Source of the DNA: Streptomyces sp. NBC_00190
Lineage (GTDB): Bacteria; Actinomycetota; Actinomycetes; Streptomycetales; Streptomycetaceae
Direction of reading: 5' to 3'
Assembly: GCF_036203305.1 (NCBI RefSeq)
Contig: NZ_CP108131.1
Location: 5,766,001 to 5,830,000 of the forward strand
DNA: 64,000 bases
Made by a program: the position numbers and the translations under genes. A model generated the notes under the pieces. It made no database searches. It saw nothing but the letters and a program-made list of their open reading frames with translations, and was not told the origin of the DNA. This document shows, one piece after another, positions 23,527 through 33,312 of the stretch (position 1 is the first letter of the stretch; every line of letters starts with the position of its first letter).

Positions 23527-25134
23527 TCAATCGATCACCGCGGTCGGTGTCGGTGTCGGTGTCGGTGTCGGGGCGGACGAGGGCGCCGGCACCCGGGACA
23601 CGGGTGCGCCCGCCCGGACCGCGTCCGCCGCCTCGTACAGCTCCGCCGGCCGCACGCCCGCGAAGGTCGCCGCCAGGTGCCCGTCCGGCCGGATCAGGAG
23701 CACGGTGTGCGCCGGGGCCCCCGGGTAGCCGTCCGCCACCAGCAGATCGGTGCGCACCGGCAGCGCGCTCACCGCCGCCGCGAGGCGGGGCATCAGCCCG
23801 GCGCCGAGCCAGTGGCGCCGGTCCCAGACCCCGGTGCCCGGCGCGACCAGGACCACCAGCAGCCGGCCCCGCCCCAGCAGGTCGCGCAGCGGCACGGTCG
23901 ACCCGTCGGGCGCGGTCACCGGTACGTTCGCCACCGCCCCGCCCGGTTCCGTTGCCGTCGGGACCTCGCGTACGGCCACCGGCGGGGCGTACGCCGGCGC
24001 GGCGCCCAGTGGTCCCCGCCCCAGGTGGCCGTCGGCGAGTAGGGATTCGGCGGACCGCGAGGCGCCGGGCAGGTAGGTGCGCAGGCCGCCCCCGGCCCGC
24101 AGCACCGGCATCGCCTGGTCGGCCGCGCGCAGCCGGGCGGCGACCGCGGTGCGCCGCTCGCCCTCGTAGCTGTCGAGCAGTTCCTCGGAGGCTCCCTGGT
24201 GCCAGGCCAGGGACAGCTTCCACGCGAGGTTCTCGGCGTCCCGCAGCCCCTCCTCGACCCCTTGGGTGCCGAGGGCGCCCAGCAGGTGCGCGGCATCCCC
24301 GGCGAGGAAGGCGCGGCCGTCGCGCCAGCGCCGCGCGAGGCGGTGGTGCAGGGTGTGGACCCCGGTGTCGATGAGGTCGTACGGGGGAGTCGTGCCCCCG
24401 CACCACACCGCGAGGGTGTCCCGGATGAGCGTGACCAGCGCGTCGGGGGTGACGAGCTCCCCGCGCGCCGGGAGCAGCCAGTCGAGGCGCCACACCCCGC
24501 CGGGCAGCGGCCGGGAGGTGACCTCCTCGGGTCCGGACGGCGGGTTGCGGTGGAGCAAGGCCTCGCCGGGCCACGGCAGTTCGGTGCGCAGGGCGGCCAC
24601 GGCGTACCGTTCCACGGCGGTGCGGCCGGGGAAGCGGATGCCGAGCAGTTTGCGCACGGTGGAGCGGGCGCCGTCGCAGCCGACCAGGTAACTCCCGCGC
24701 CACCACGTGGTCTCGGCGCCCCGGGTGTGCGCGGTGACCCCGTGGTCGTCCTGCTCCAGGGAGTCCAGCTTGCTGTCGGTGACCAGCTGGACGAGCGGGT
24801 GTGCGGTGGCGGCGTCGCGCAGCCCGCGCGTCAGGGCGTGCTGCGGCAGGTGCAGGGGGGCCGGTCCGTCGTCGAAGGTGCTGCGCTGCGCGGGGCGGCC
24901 CCGCCGCATGGTGCGCCAGGCGGCGAAGTACGCCCCCTCGTAGCGCAGGGTCGAACAGCCCAGCCGGTGCGCCATGGCCGCCGTGTCGGCGTGCAGGACG
25001 ACGGTACGGGCGGGACGGGACTCCTCCTTGCCGGGCCCTTCGTCGAGCACGACGGAGGGCACGCCCTGGCCGGCCAGGGCGAGGGACAGGGCCAGGCCGA
25101 CGGGCCCCGCGCCGACGACGATCACCGGGTCCAT
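23527..25134 (-). CDS. FAD-dependent aromatic monooxygenase (PHBH/UbiH class)
   Basis: A flavoprotein of 535 residues. The Rossmann motif GAGPVGLALSLALAGQG is at the N-terminus, the DG motif GCDGARSTVRKLLGI in the middle, and the GD motif AFLAGDAAHLLGALGTQGV after it, with the usual proline-rich part replaced. The C-terminal 140 residues resemble the thioredoxin-like domain of phenol-hydroxylase-type enzymes (WDRRHWLGAGLMPRLAAAV). The substrate is unknown. The C-terminus ends in a Thr-Pro repeat encoded by CGGTGT tandem copies. ATG 25134 puts the flavin motif at residue 8; upstream in-frame sequence is part of a terminator hairpin. Confidence 0.82.
   Translation of the reverse strand: MDPVIVVGAGPVGLALSLALAGQGVPSVVLDEGPGKEESRPARTVVLHADTAAMAHRLGCSTLRYEGAYFAAWRTMRRGRPAQRSTFDDGPAPLHLPQHALTRGLRDAATAHPLVQLVTDSKLDSLEQDDHGVTAHTRGAETTWWRGSYLVGCDGARSTVRKLLGIRFPGRTAVERYAVAALRTELPWPGEALLHRNPPSGPEEVTSRPLPGGVWRLDWLLPARGELVTPDALVTLIRDTLAVWCGGTTPPYDLIDTGVHTLHHRLARRWRDGRAFLAGDAAHLLGALGTQGVEEGLRDAENLAWKLSLAWHQGASEELLDSYEGERRTAVAARLRAADQAMPVLRAGGGLRTYLPGASRSAESLLADGHLGRGPLGAAPAYAPPVAVREVPTATEPGGAVANVPVTAPDGSTVPLRDLLGRGRLLVVLVAPGTGVWDRRHWLGAGLMPRLAAAVSALPVRTDLLVADGYPGAPAHTVLLIRPDGHLAATFAGVRPAELYEAADAVRAGAPVSRVPAPSSAPTPTPTPTPTAVID
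23545..23568. repeat. Hexanucleotide tandem repeat in the monooxygenase gene
   Basis: Four exact CGGTGT copies encode the Thr-Pro repeat near the C-terminus of the monooxygenase. Length changes would stay in frame. Confidence 0.8.
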
Positions 25135-25224
25135 GATGTGGCTCCCGGTGTCCGGTATGTGATCACAGAACGTATGCAACCGACTGAAGGTGCCCGCGTC
25201 AAGTGACGCCGGTCCGGACAACGC

Positions 25225-25261
25225 CGTGTGGTGCGGCGGAAGAGTTCCGCCGCACCACACG
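25225..25261 (-). terminator. Terminator of the glu operon
   Basis: A perfect 17-bp inverted repeat (CGTGTGGTGCGGCGGAA and its complement) with a 3-base loop, 27 bases after the gluD stop on the minus strand. It also isolates the monooxygenase gene from the glu operon. Confidence 0.85.
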
Positions 25262-25287
25262 TGTCACGCCATTGTACTGACCGGGCG

Positions 25288-26184
25288 TCAGGGAGCCTTG
25301 CCCACTCCGGCCGCGCCGCCCGCGTCGACCTCGGCCACGTCGGCCTCGACCATGGCGCCGGTGCCCTTCTTCGACTGCCGCAGCCAGCGCTCCAGCCAGG
25401 AGGCGAAGGTGGTGAGGGCGAAGTTCACCACGATGTAGATCAGCGCGATCACGACGAGGGTCGCGATGGTGTTGCTGTAGTTCGCCGAGATCAGCCGGTT
25501 CATCGACAGCAGGTCCCCGTAGCCGAGCAGGGCGCCGCCGAGCGCTGTGTCCTTGAGGATCACCACGAGCTGGCTGACCAGGGCCGGCAGCATCGCGGAT
25601 ACGGCCTGCGGGATCAGCACGTAGAACATGGTCTGGCCCTTGCGCATGCCGATCGCCTTGGCCGCGTCGGTCTGGCCGCGAGGCAGGGAGAGCACGCCCG
25701 CCCGGACGATCTCGCCGATGACGGCCGAGTTGTAGAGGACCAGGCCCGTGACCACGGCCCAGAAGGGCCGGGTGTCGGAGGGAACGTCCAAGAACCGCGG
25801 CGCCATCAGCGCGTTGCCGAACAGCATCAGCATCAGCACCGGGATGGCACGGAAGAACTCAACCCACGCGCCGACCGGCCCCCGCACCCACGCGTGGTCC
25901 GACAGTCGGCCGATGCCCAGCAGCGCGCCCAGCGGGAGGGCGATCACCATGGCGAGCGCGCCCGCCTTGAGGGTCTCCACCAGGCCGGGGAGCAGGTATG
26001 TGGTCCAGACCTGGCTGTCGGTGACGAACGGGGACCACTTGTCGGCGTCGAGCTGGCCCTTCTCGCCCATGAGGGACAGCGCCCACCACAGGACGAGCCC
26101 GAACAGCACGACGAAGATCCCGCTGTAGATCCAGTTGCGCGCCTTGGCCTTGGGGCCCGGGGCGTCGTACAGCACGGAGCTCAT
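25288..26184 (-). CDS. gluD: Glutamate ABC transporter permease GluD
   Basis: A permease of 298 residues of the polar amino acid (HisMQ) type with about five membrane helices and the EAA loop motif (GQTDAAKAIGMRKGQTMFYVLIPQA). The long cytosolic N-terminus and the charged C-terminus (KKGTGAMVEADVAEV) are typical of GluD. It starts 4 bases inside gluC and is the last gene of gluABCD. With GluC it forms the channel for ATP-driven glutamate uptake. Confidence 0.92.
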   Translation of the reverse strand: MSSVLYDAPGPKAKARNWIYSGIFVVLFGLVLWWALSLMGEKGQLDADKWSPFVTDSQVWTTYLLPGLVETLKAGALAMVIALPLGALLGIGRLSDHAWVRGPVGAWVEFFRAIPVLMLMLFGNALMAPRFLDVPSDTRPFWAVVTGLVLYNSAVIGEIVRAGVLSLPRGQTDAAKAIGMRKGQTMFYVLIPQAVSAMLPALVSQLVVILKDTALGGALLGYGDLLSMNRLISANYSNTIATLVVIALIYIVVNFALTTFASWLERWLRQSKKGTGAMVEADVAEVDAGGAAGVGKAP

Positions 26185-26855
26185 CGCTTCACCGCCAGTC
26201 GCTTGGCCACCCAGCCCAGCAGCAGGCCGGTCGGCAGGGTCAGCAGGACGAAGCCGAGGGCGAAGATCGCGAAGACGGCGAAGACTGCCTGCGCCTCGTT
26301 CTCGAGCATTTCCTTCATCAGCAAAGCCGCTTCAGCCACGCCGATGGTCGCCGCCACCGTGGTGTTCTTGGTGAGTGCGATCAGTACGTTGGCGAGCGGT
26401 GCGATGACCGCCCGGAACGCCTGGGGGAGCACGATCAGGGTGAGCACCTGGAAGAAGCTCAGCCCCAGCGCGCGGGCCGCCTCGGCCTGACCGACGGGCA
26501 CGGTGTTGATGCCGGAGCGCAGGGCCTCGCAGACGAAGGTTCCGGTGTAGGCGATCAGTCCGAGGACCGCTAGCCGGAAGCCGGTCTCCTTGAACGTGTC
26601 GCCGCCCAGACTGATGTCGAGTGTCTGGCTGAGACCCAGCGAGCAGCCGAGGATCAGCAGGGTCAGCGGCGTGTTGCGCACGAGGTTGACGTACGCGGTG
26701 CCGAAGCCCCGCAGCAGTGGGACCGGACTGACCCGCATCCCCGCCAGGACGGTTCCCCAGATCAGGGACCCGACCGCCGAGTAGAGGGTGAGCTGAACCG
26801 TCACCCAGAAGGCTCCGAGCACGTCGTACTGCCCGGAATCAAGAAAATCGAACAC
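26181..26855 (-). CDS. gluC: Glutamate ABC transporter permease GluC
   Basis: A permease of 224 residues of the same HisMQ type, with the EAA loop VPVGQAEAARALGLSFFQVLTLIVLPQ. It overlaps gluD by 4 bases and follows gluB by 83 bases. It is shorter than GluD at both ends, which is usual for this pair. Confidence 0.92.
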   Translation of the reverse strand: MFDFLDSGQYDVLGAFWVTVQLTLYSAVGSLIWGTVLAGMRVSPVPLLRGFGTAYVNLVRNTPLTLLILGCSLGLSQTLDISLGGDTFKETGFRLAVLGLIAYTGTFVCEALRSGINTVPVGQAEAARALGLSFFQVLTLIVLPQAFRAVIAPLANVLIALTKNTTVAATIGVAEAALLMKEMLENEAQAVFAVFAIFALGFVLLTLPTGLLLGWVAKRLAVKR

Positions 26856-26938
26856 GATGCCCTGCGCTCTCCCCAGGATGGCCGGTGAGGTGCGCCGCCG
26901 CCCGCGGCAGGCGGGCGGCGACGCTCCTCACCGATGAA

Positions 26939-27790
26939 TCAGCTGCCTTCGGTGATCTGCGGGGCAGGCTCGTTCTTGTAGTTGGCCGGGCCGAGGTTCG
27001 CGTCCACGGCCTTCTGCCAGCTGCCGTCCTCGACCATCTTCTTGAGCGCGGCGTTGATCTTGGTCTGGAGCTCCTTGTCGCCCTTCTTCAGACCGATGCC
27101 GTAGTTCTCGTTGCTCATGGTCAGACCGACGAGCTTGAACTTGCCCTTGTTCTTCTCCTGTGCGGCGTAGCCGGCCAGGATCGAGTTGTCCGTGGTGAGG
27201 GCGTCGACCTTCTTGTTCTCCAGGCCGGTGAGGCACTCGGAGTAGCCGCCCAGCTCCAGCAGGTCGGCCTCGGGGGCCAGGGTCTTCTTGATGTTCTGCG
27301 CCGAGGTCGAGCCGGTGACCGAGCAGAGCTTCTTCTTGTTCAGGTCCTCGACCTTGGTGATGGACGAGTCGTCGGCGCGGACCAGCAGGTCCTGGTGCGC
27401 GAGGAAGTACGGGCCGGCGAAGTCGACCTTCTCCTTGCGCTTGTCGTTGATCGAGTAGGTCGCGACGACGAACTTCACGTCGCCGTTGGCGATCAGGTTC
27501 TCGCGCTCGGCGCTGACGGCCTGCTTGAACTCGATCTGGTCGGGCTGGTAGCCGAGCTCCTTGGCGACATAGGTCGCGACGTCGACGTCGAAGCCCGTGT
27601 ACTTGCCGTCCGGGGTCTTCAGGCCGAGACCCGGCTGGTCGTACTTGATGCCGACGACGATCTTGTCCTTCTTGGCGTCGCCGGACGCACCGCCGTCACT
27701 GGCGGCCTTGTCGCTGCCGCCACAGGCGGTCGCGGTCAGGGCGAGAGCTACGGCGACGGCCGCGGCCGCAGCGGCCTTGGAGATCTTCAT
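26939..27790 (-). CDS. gluB: Glutamate-binding lipoprotein GluB
   Basis: A solute-binding protein of 283 residues. The signal peptide MKISKAAAAAAVAVALALT ends in a lipobox (ATAC). The mature part is a type-III solute-binding fold (KIVVGIKYDQPGLG, GFDVDVATYVAKELG, FVVATYSINDKRKEKVDFAGPYF) specific for amino acids. ATG 27790 follows GAGGGAAG; longer in-frame starts would spoil the signal peptide. It is separated from gluA by 118 bases containing a hairpin (27851-27870) that may stabilise or uncouple the two halves of the transcript. Confidence 0.92.
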   Translation of the reverse strand: MKISKAAAAAAVAVALALTATACGGSDKAASDGGASGDAKKDKIVVGIKYDQPGLGLKTPDGKYTGFDVDVATYVAKELGYQPDQIEFKQAVSAERENLIANGDVKFVVATYSINDKRKEKVDFAGPYFLAHQDLLVRADDSSITKVEDLNKKKLCSVTGSTSAQNIKKTLAPEADLLELGGYSECLTGLENKKVDALTTDNSILAGYAAQEKNKGKFKLVGLTMSNENYGIGLKKGDKELQTKINAALKKMVEDGSWQKAVDANLGPANYKNEPAPQITEGS

Positions 27791-27850
27791 GGTGAACTTC
27801 CCTCGGATGAGACGTTGTTGAACGACGAGCGACGCATACGGGCGCATGCG

Positions 27851-27870
27851 CGGGCAGCGGAAGCCGCCCG
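27851..27870 (-). terminator. Hairpin between gluA and gluB
   Basis: An 8-bp stem with one mismatch and a GGAA-type loop in the gluA-gluB gap. It may be a partial terminator or a processing point setting the ratio of binding protein to ATPase. Confidence 0.35.
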
Positions 27871-27908
27871 ACGCTGGTCCGTCACCGGATGACTACCAGA
27901 CCGGACGC

Positions 27909-28694
27909 TCAGTGATGCAGGATCTTCGACAGGAAGTCCTTGGCCCGGTCACTGCGCGGGTTGCTGAAGAACTGCTCGGGGGCGGCCTCTTCGACGATCT
28001 TTCCGTCGGCCATGAAGACGACGCGGTTGGCCGCGGAGCGGGCGAAGCCCATCTCGTGCGTGACGACCACCATCGTCATTCCCTCCCGGGCGAGCTGCTG
28101 CATGACCTCCAGCACCTCGTTGATCATTTCCGGGTCGAGCGCCGAGGTCGGCTCGTCGAAGAGCATCACCTTCGGCTCCATGGCCAGCGCACGGGCGATC
28201 GCCACGCGCTGCTGCTGGCCGCCGGAGAGCTGCGCCGGGTACTTGTCGGCCTGAGTGCCGACACCGACTCGGTCCAGCAGGGCCACGGCCTTCTCACGGG
28301 CCGCGGCCTTGTCCGTCCCGCGGACCTTGACCTGGCCCAGCATGACGTTCTCCAGCACCGTCTTGTGCGCGAAGAGATTGAACGACTGGAACACCATGCC
28401 GACGTCGGCACGCAGTCGGGCGAGTTCCTTGCCCTCCGAGGGCAGCTCCTTGCCGTCGAGCGTGATGGTGCCGGAGTCGATCGTCTCCAGCCGGTTGATG
28501 GTCCGGCACAGCGTGGACTTGCCCGATCCCGAAGGACCGATCACCACGACGACCTCACCGCGGGCAATGCTCAGATCGATGTCCTGAAGCACGTGCAGCG
28601 CGCCGAAGTGCTTGTTGACGTTGCTCAGTACGACCAGGTCGTCCGCGGTACCGGCCGCGTCCTGCACGTCCTTGGTCACTGATACTCCGCTCAT
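27909..28694 (-). CDS. gluA: Glutamate ABC transporter ATPase GluA
   Basis: An ABC ATPase of 261 residues: Walker [11 protein letters not shown]-loop [15 protein letters not shown], signature [15 protein letters not shown], Walker [14 protein letters not shown] and the switch histidine [11 protein letters not shown]. The first 18 residues precede the nucleotide-binding fold and include [15 protein letters not shown] 28694 is chosen because the frame upstream runs through the promoter region. First gene of gluABCD, divergent from gluRK. Confidence 0.93.
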   Translation of the reverse strand: MSGVSVTKDVQDAAGTADDLVVLSNVNKHFGALHVLQDIDLSIARGEVVVVIGPSGSGKSTLCRTINRLETIDSGTITLDGKELPSEGKELARLRADVGMVFQSFNLFAHKTVLENVMLGQVKVRGTDKAAAREKAVALLDRVGVGTQADKYPAQLSGGQQQRVAIARALAMEPKVMLFDEPTSALDPEMINEVLEVMQQLAREGMTMVVVTHEMGFARSAANRVVFMADGKIVEEAAPEQFFSNPRSDRAKDFLSKILHH

Positions 28695-28972
28695 CGGCTT
28701 CTTGCTCCGTCCTCCTCGGTTGGGAGGACAGTAGTGACGTGACGCGCACAACGTCATCACATCTGAGGGAGAATTGAGCATAACGATCCGGCCTCGCCCG
28801 GATACGCTCCGTGCGCGACATCGGCGTGGCTCCCGGTGCGGTCGTACCGGGTGCATAACGGAAGGCGCGCCGGACCGGAACCCTCTTGACGTGGGCGTCC
28901 GCATCGGCGGGAATGCAGGGTGGCCCTGCAACGTACGGAATCCGAAGACCGAGAGAAGGAGAGGGGGACGAC
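28695..28972. promoter_or_regulatory. Divergent control region between gluA and gluR
   Basis: 278 bases without a gene. On the gluA side there is a 7-bp hairpin (GTCCTCC/GGAGGAC, 28709-28729) in the leader and repeated GACGTGACG/CGTCATCAC half-sites (28735-28760), candidates for the GluR site. In front of gluR lie TTGACG (near 28890) and a strong binding site GAGAAGGAGAGGGG. Confidence 0.5.
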
Positions 28973-29686
28973 ATGAGACTGCTGCTCGTCGAGGACGACG
29001 ACCACGTCGCCGCCGCCCTGTCCGCGATCCTCGCCCGGCACGGCTTCCAGGTCACCCACGCCCGCAACGGCGAGGAGGCCCTCCAGGCCCTGCTGCCCGC
29101 CGGAGCCCAGCCCGCGGCCCATCCCTACGGGGTGATCCTGCTCGACCTCGGCCTGCCCGACCAGGACGGCTACGAGGTGTGCGGCAAGATCCGCAAGCGC
29201 ACCGCCACGCCCGTCATCATGGTGACCGCGCGGGCCGACGTGCGCTCCCGCATCCACGGCCTGAACATGGGCGCCGACGACTACGTGACCAAGCCCTACG
29301 ACACCGGCGAACTCCTCGCCCGCATCCACGCCGTCGCCCGGCGCACCGGTGCCTCCGAGGAGGCAGCCGCCGGGACGGGCGCCCCCGCCGGCGTCCGGCT
29401 CGGCTCCGTCAGCATCGAGCTGTCCACCCGCCGGGTCAGCGTCGACGGTACCGACGTACCGCTCACCCGCAAGGAGTTCGACCTGCTGGCCCTGCTCGCG
29501 CAGCGGCCCGGTGTCGTCTTCCGCCGCGAGCAGATCATCAGCGAGGTGTGGCGTACCAGCTGGGAGGGGACCGGGCGGACCCTGGAGGTCCACGTCGCCT
29601 CGCTGCGCTCCAAGCTGCGCATGCCCGCCCTCATCGAGACCGTCCGCGGGGTGGGCTACCGGCTCGTCGCCCCGGCCGCGCCCTAG
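28973..29686 (+). CDS. gluR: Response regulator GluR
   Basis: An OmpR-type response regulator of 237 residues. The receiver has the acidic pair EDDDH at the N-terminus, the phospho-acceptor Asp58 ([13 protein letters not shown]), the T/K pair VTARAD and VTKPYD. A linker rich in Ala/Gly leads to the C-terminal winged helix ([41 protein letters not shown]). In S. coelicolor the homologous pair GluR-GluK next to gluABCD senses glutamate and controls its uptake; the same order here supports that name. Confidence 0.88.
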   Translation: MRLLLVEDDDHVAAALSAILARHGFQVTHARNGEEALQALLPAGAQPAAHPYGVILLDLGLPDQDGYEVCGKIRKRTATPVIMVTARADVRSRIHGLNMGADDYVTKPYDTGELLARIHAVARRTGASEEAAAGTGAPAGVRLGSVSIELSTRRVSVDGTDVPLTRKEFDLLALLAQRPGVVFRREQIISEVWRTSWEGTGRTLEVHVASLRSKLRMPALIETVRGVGYRLVAPAAP

Positions 29687-29698
29687 CGGGGTCCGCTC

Positions 29699-31111
29699 GT
29701 GCGCGCAAGGCTCCTCCCGCTGCTCGTCGTCCTGATGGCGGGCACCCTCCTCGCGCTGGGCTTCCCGCTCGCCGTGAGCCTGGCCGCCGGGCAGCAGCAG
29801 CGGGTCGTCGTCGACCGCATCGACGACAGTGCCCGCTTCGCCGCCCTGGCCCAGTTCGTCATCGACGCCGAAGGCGCCGGATCCAACGGCTCCGACGAGC
29901 GCCACGCGATCCTCCAGCTCGAACTGGCCCGCTACCAGGAGCTGTACGGCGTCCGCGTCGGCATCTTCCGCCGCGACGACAACGCCATCGCCCGGTCCCC
30001 CAGCTGGTGGGAGCTCCCCGATACCGGTGAGGGCCACCGCGCCTTCCAGGAGGCGCTCGCCGGGCGGCGCAGCCACGATCCCCCGCAGGTGTGGCCCTGG
30101 CAGACCAACGGCAAGCTGATCGTCGCCTCCCCGGTGGTCCTCGACGGGGACGTGGTCGCCGTCGTCGCCACCGAATCACCCACCGACCTCATGCGCGGCC
30201 GGATCCTCAGGGGCTGGCTGCTCATCGCGAGCGGGCTCGCCGCCGCCATGCTGGTCGCCTTCGGCGCCGCCCTGCGGCTCACCAGCTGGGTCCTCAAGCC
30301 CGTGCGGACCCTCGACGCCGCCGCCCACGGGATCGCCACCGGCCGGATGAACTCGCGGGTCGCGGCCGCCGGAGGGCCGCCGGAACTCCAACGCCTGGCC
30401 GCTTCGTTCAACGAGATGGCCGACAACGTCGAAGAGGTACTGGAGCAGCAGCGCGCGTTCGTCGCGGACGCCTCCCACCAGCTGCGCAACCCGCTCGCGG
30501 CGCTGCTCCTGCGGATCGAGCTGCTCGCCCTCGAACTCCCCGAGGGCAACGAGGAGATCGCTTCCGTGCGCGCCGAGGGCAAGCGCCTGACACAGGTCCT
30601 CGACGACCTGCTGGACCTGGCGCTGGCCGAACACGCCTCCGCAGAGATCAGCCTCACCGACATCGGGGCGCTGGCCGCCGAGCGGGTCGCCGCCTGGCGT
30701 CCGTTCGCCGAGGAGAAGGGCGTACGGCTCACGGAGGCGGGACGGTCCGCCGTCACCGGCTGGGCCGACCCCATCGCCCTGTCCAGCGCCCTCGACGCCG
30801 TCATCGACAACGCCCTGAAGTTCACCCCCGCGGGTGAGAAGGTCGAGGTCTCCGTCGAGGCCGCCGGGCGTACCGTCCGCGTGGTCGTCGCCGACCGCGG
30901 CCCCGGCCTCAACGAGGACGAGCTGCTCCGCGTCGGCGACCGCTTCTGGCGCAGCGGCCGCCACCAGAACATCAAGGGCTCCGGGCTCGGCCTGTCGATC
31001 TCCCGCGCCCTGCTCGCCGCGGGCGGCGGGTCCCTCACGTACGAGACGAACCCGCCGCACGGGCTGCGGGTGACGGTGACCGTGCCGCGCACCGACCCCC
31101 ACACCGCCTGA
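29699..31111 (+). CDS. gluK: Sensor histidine kinase GluK
   Basis: A kinase of 470 residues. A first membrane helix (LLPLLVVLMAGTLLALGFPLAV) and a second at about residues 170-195 (GWLLIASGLAAAMLVAFGAAL) enclose an external sensor domain of about 145 residues. HAMP and HisKA follow with His260 in DASHQLRNP. The ATPase domain has the N box (DAVIDNALKF), G1 (DRGPGLNEDE), F box (FWR) and G2 (GSGLGLSISRALL). It starts 12 bases after gluR and is co-transcribed with it. Confidence 0.88.
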   Translation: MRARLLPLLVVLMAGTLLALGFPLAVSLAAGQQQRVVVDRIDDSARFAALAQFVIDAEGAGSNGSDERHAILQLELARYQELYGVRVGIFRRDDNAIARSPSWWELPDTGEGHRAFQEALAGRRSHDPPQVWPWQTNGKLIVASPVVLDGDVVAVVATESPTDLMRGRILRGWLLIASGLAAAMLVAFGAALRLTSWVLKPVRTLDAAAHGIATGRMNSRVAAAGGPPELQRLAASFNEMADNVEEVLEQQRAFVADASHQLRNPLAALLLRIELLALELPEGNEEIASVRAEGKRLTQVLDDLLDLALAEHASAEISLTDIGALAAERVAAWRPFAEEKGVRLTEAGRSAVTGWADPIALSSALDAVIDNALKFTPAGEKVEVSVEAAGRTVRVVVADRGPGLNEDELLRVGDRFWRSGRHQNIKGSGLGLSISRALLAAGGGSLTYETNPPHGLRVTVTVPRTDPHTA

Positions 31112-31116
31112 CGCCG

Positions 31117-33291
31117 CTACCAGGCAAGGGCCGTACGGGCCGGGGCGGAGACCGCGTACAGCTCGTCCACGGCCCGGACCTCGAAGGCGGTCGCGAGCTC
31201 CCGGCCGGAGCGGGGTACGGCGGCCACGTAGAGGGCGGCGGCGCACGTGCCGCCGAGGAAGCGGCGGCTGCCGTCGGGCAGGACCCGGGACACCTCGTAG
31301 TGCCGCACCGGCCCGGCCGCCCGGCGCCACGACAGGCGCAGCCAGGCCCGGTCCTCCCGGCGGGCCGAGGCGTCCACGGTCAGGGCGGCGGGAGACGCCG
31401 GGCGCCGGCCGACGGCGGCGTCGCGTACCGACAGGGCCCCGAGCCGCCACACCACGGGTCTCTTTCCGAGCCCGGTGATCCGTACGGCCAGTCCGTACGC
31501 CGTCTTCCCGGCCAGGGCCGCGAGCCCGACCCGCGACCGGTGCCAGTCCGCCCCCGTGCCGCGGGAGTCCGCACGGATCCAGGTGTACGGGGCCGGCCAG
31601 CCCGGAGCCGTCGGCTCGCGGGTGGCCACGCCGACCTCCACCGCGACCGGGCCCGACTCGGCGGCGTGCACCAGCTCCAGGACGGTCGAGGAGGTGAGGG
31701 GGAGCCGGGTGGAGTGCAGCCCCACGGCCGCCGGGGCGGTCAGGGTGCCCGCGACCAGCAGGCTGGAGCCGCCGCGCCAGGCACGCGCGAAGTCCAGGGT
31801 CACGGCGGGCCGCTCTCCGGCGGTGTCCACGACCCAGCGGCGGCCCGGCAGCCGGTCCTGGAGCCCGAGGTGGTTCCAGGGGGTGTCGGAGACTGCCGCG
31901 CCGTCCTCGTACCAGCGCTCCCCGTGCCCGGTGTTGAAGGTGCAGGCGAAGGGCAGGGAGGTGACCGTGGACCGGTCGGCGACGGCCGTGGCGGGGGCCC
32001 GCCAGCCCGATTCGGGCGCGGGCCGGGCGGGGTCCAGGGACTCGCCCGTCCAGAACCGGTCGTCGGCCCGGTGGAAGGCTCCGGGGGAGCGGTCGGTGAG
32101 GTGATTGCGGGTCCACTCGGGCCGGTAGAAGCCGTAGCTGACGACGTGGTCGCCCCCGCGCGGGATGATCGCGTCCCAACGGACGGCGGAATTCCAGCCG
32201 TTGGCCTCCGTGTCCACCGCGGCCCACAGCTCGTGGCGGGAGCGGCCCAGGCGCTGCGCGAGCGCGCCGGATGCGGCCAGGCTCTGCGGCGTCCAGCGGA
32301 AGTCCACGAACATCGTGTCCGCGACCTTCCCGGCGCGGTCCTCGAAGAACTCCTGGTTGAGCTCGTTGAGGGCGCCCTGCCAGCCGACCCGGCCGGTCGT
32401 GTCCATCGCGTCGTACCAGGTGATCCGCAGGCCGTGGGGCTCGCCCGCCGCTCGCAGCGCCCGTAGGAACTCCCGCATCCTGGTGGCGAGTCCGCTGTCG
32501 CCGCCGTCGGTCTCGGCATTGACGAACCAGCCGTCGAAGCCGTACGCGGTCGCCACCCGCACCAGCTGCTCCGCGATCGGGAAGCGGCCCAGGGAGTCCC
32601 GCTGGACCAGGTCGCGGGTCCACTGGAGGTCCCCGCCGTAAGCCGCGGGCGGCAGGAACACATTGCCCAGGACGCGGACCCCGTTGCGGTGGGCGGCGTC
32701 GATCACGGGCGCGTTCGGCGCGAGCACGATGCCCTCGCCGGAGGAGCCGCCCCAGAAGACCAGCTCGTCGATGTACGCCCAGTGCGTGAGCGCGTAGTAG
32801 TCGGCGGTGGCCGAGCCCTGGGACGGGTTCTGCGCGGTGGGCCCGAAGGAGACGAGGGAGGCGATCCGGGCCTGGCCGGCCCGGGCGCCCGGGTGCGGAG
32901 GGACCGGCGTGAAGCGCGGCGCGAGCGGCACGGTCGCGGTGTTGTGGGCGAGATCCGGGTCGCTCTCGGGAGCCCACCGTTTGAGCGAGCGCCATACGAT
33001 CCCGGGGCCGGGGGCGCCCTTGGGGAGCGAGTCGGGGAACCAGTACGAGGCGTACGGGGCCAGGTCGGCCGGGTCCGGCGGGGCCGACGGGGCGGGGGCC
33101 GTGGGAGCGGTCGGCCCGGCCCAGGCGGCGGGCGCCAGGGCCGGGGCGCCCAGCAGCGCGGCCGCCCCGGCCCCGGCGGCCAGTACCGCGCGCCGGGTCG
33201 GCGGCCGTAAGGAGGCGGGCCCGGGCGGGTGCACGGGCGCGGGTACGGGCACGTGCGTACGAGGGTCGACTCCGTCGTCGGTCTCGGACAT
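31117..33291 (-). CDS. Secreted endo-beta-N-acetylglucosaminidase (GH85)
   Basis: A protein of 724 residues with a Tat signal (RRAVLAAGAGAAALLGAPAL near residues 33-52). The catalytic domain has the family GH85 features: the YGFDGWFVNAETDGGDSG block with the Asn-x-Glu catalytic pair, preceded by VRVLGNVFLPP and followed by TWYDAMDTTGRVGWQGALN. GH85 enzymes cut the chitobiose core of N-linked glycans. The C-terminal 300 residues look like beta-sandwich domains (carbohydrate-binding or fibronectin-like). It starts 21 bases after the GH5-like gene, with a clear GGAGGAG, so the two form an operon. Confidence 0.85.
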   Translation of the reverse strand: MSETDDGVDPRTHVPVPAPVHPPGPASLRPPTRRAVLAAGAGAAALLGAPALAPAAWAGPTAPTAPAPSAPPDPADLAPYASYWFPDSLPKGAPGPGIVWRSLKRWAPESDPDLAHNTATVPLAPRFTPVPPHPGARAGQARIASLVSFGPTAQNPSQGSATADYYALTHWAYIDELVFWGGSSGEGIVLAPNAPVIDAAHRNGVRVLGNVFLPPAAYGGDLQWTRDLVQRDSLGRFPIAEQLVRVATAYGFDGWFVNAETDGGDSGLATRMREFLRALRAAGEPHGLRITWYDAMDTTGRVGWQGALNELNQEFFEDRAGKVADTMFVDFRWTPQSLAASGALAQRLGRSRHELWAAVDTEANGWNSAVRWDAIIPRGGDHVVSYGFYRPEWTRNHLTDRSPGAFHRADDRFWTGESLDPARPAPESGWRAPATAVADRSTVTSLPFACTFNTGHGERWYEDGAAVSDTPWNHLGLQDRLPGRRWVVDTAGERPAVTLDFARAWRGGSSLLVAGTLTAPAAVGLHSTRLPLTSSTVLELVHAAESGPVAVEVGVATREPTAPGWPAPYTWIRADSRGTGADWHRSRVGLAALAGKTAYGLAVRITGLGKRPVVWRLGALSVRDAAVGRRPASPAALTVDASARREDRAWLRLSWRRAAGPVRHYEVSRVLPDGSRRFLGGTCAAALYVAAVPRSGRELATAFEVRAVDELYAVSAPARTALAW

Positions 33292-33312
33292 GCGGGCTCC
33301 TCCGGAAAGGCG

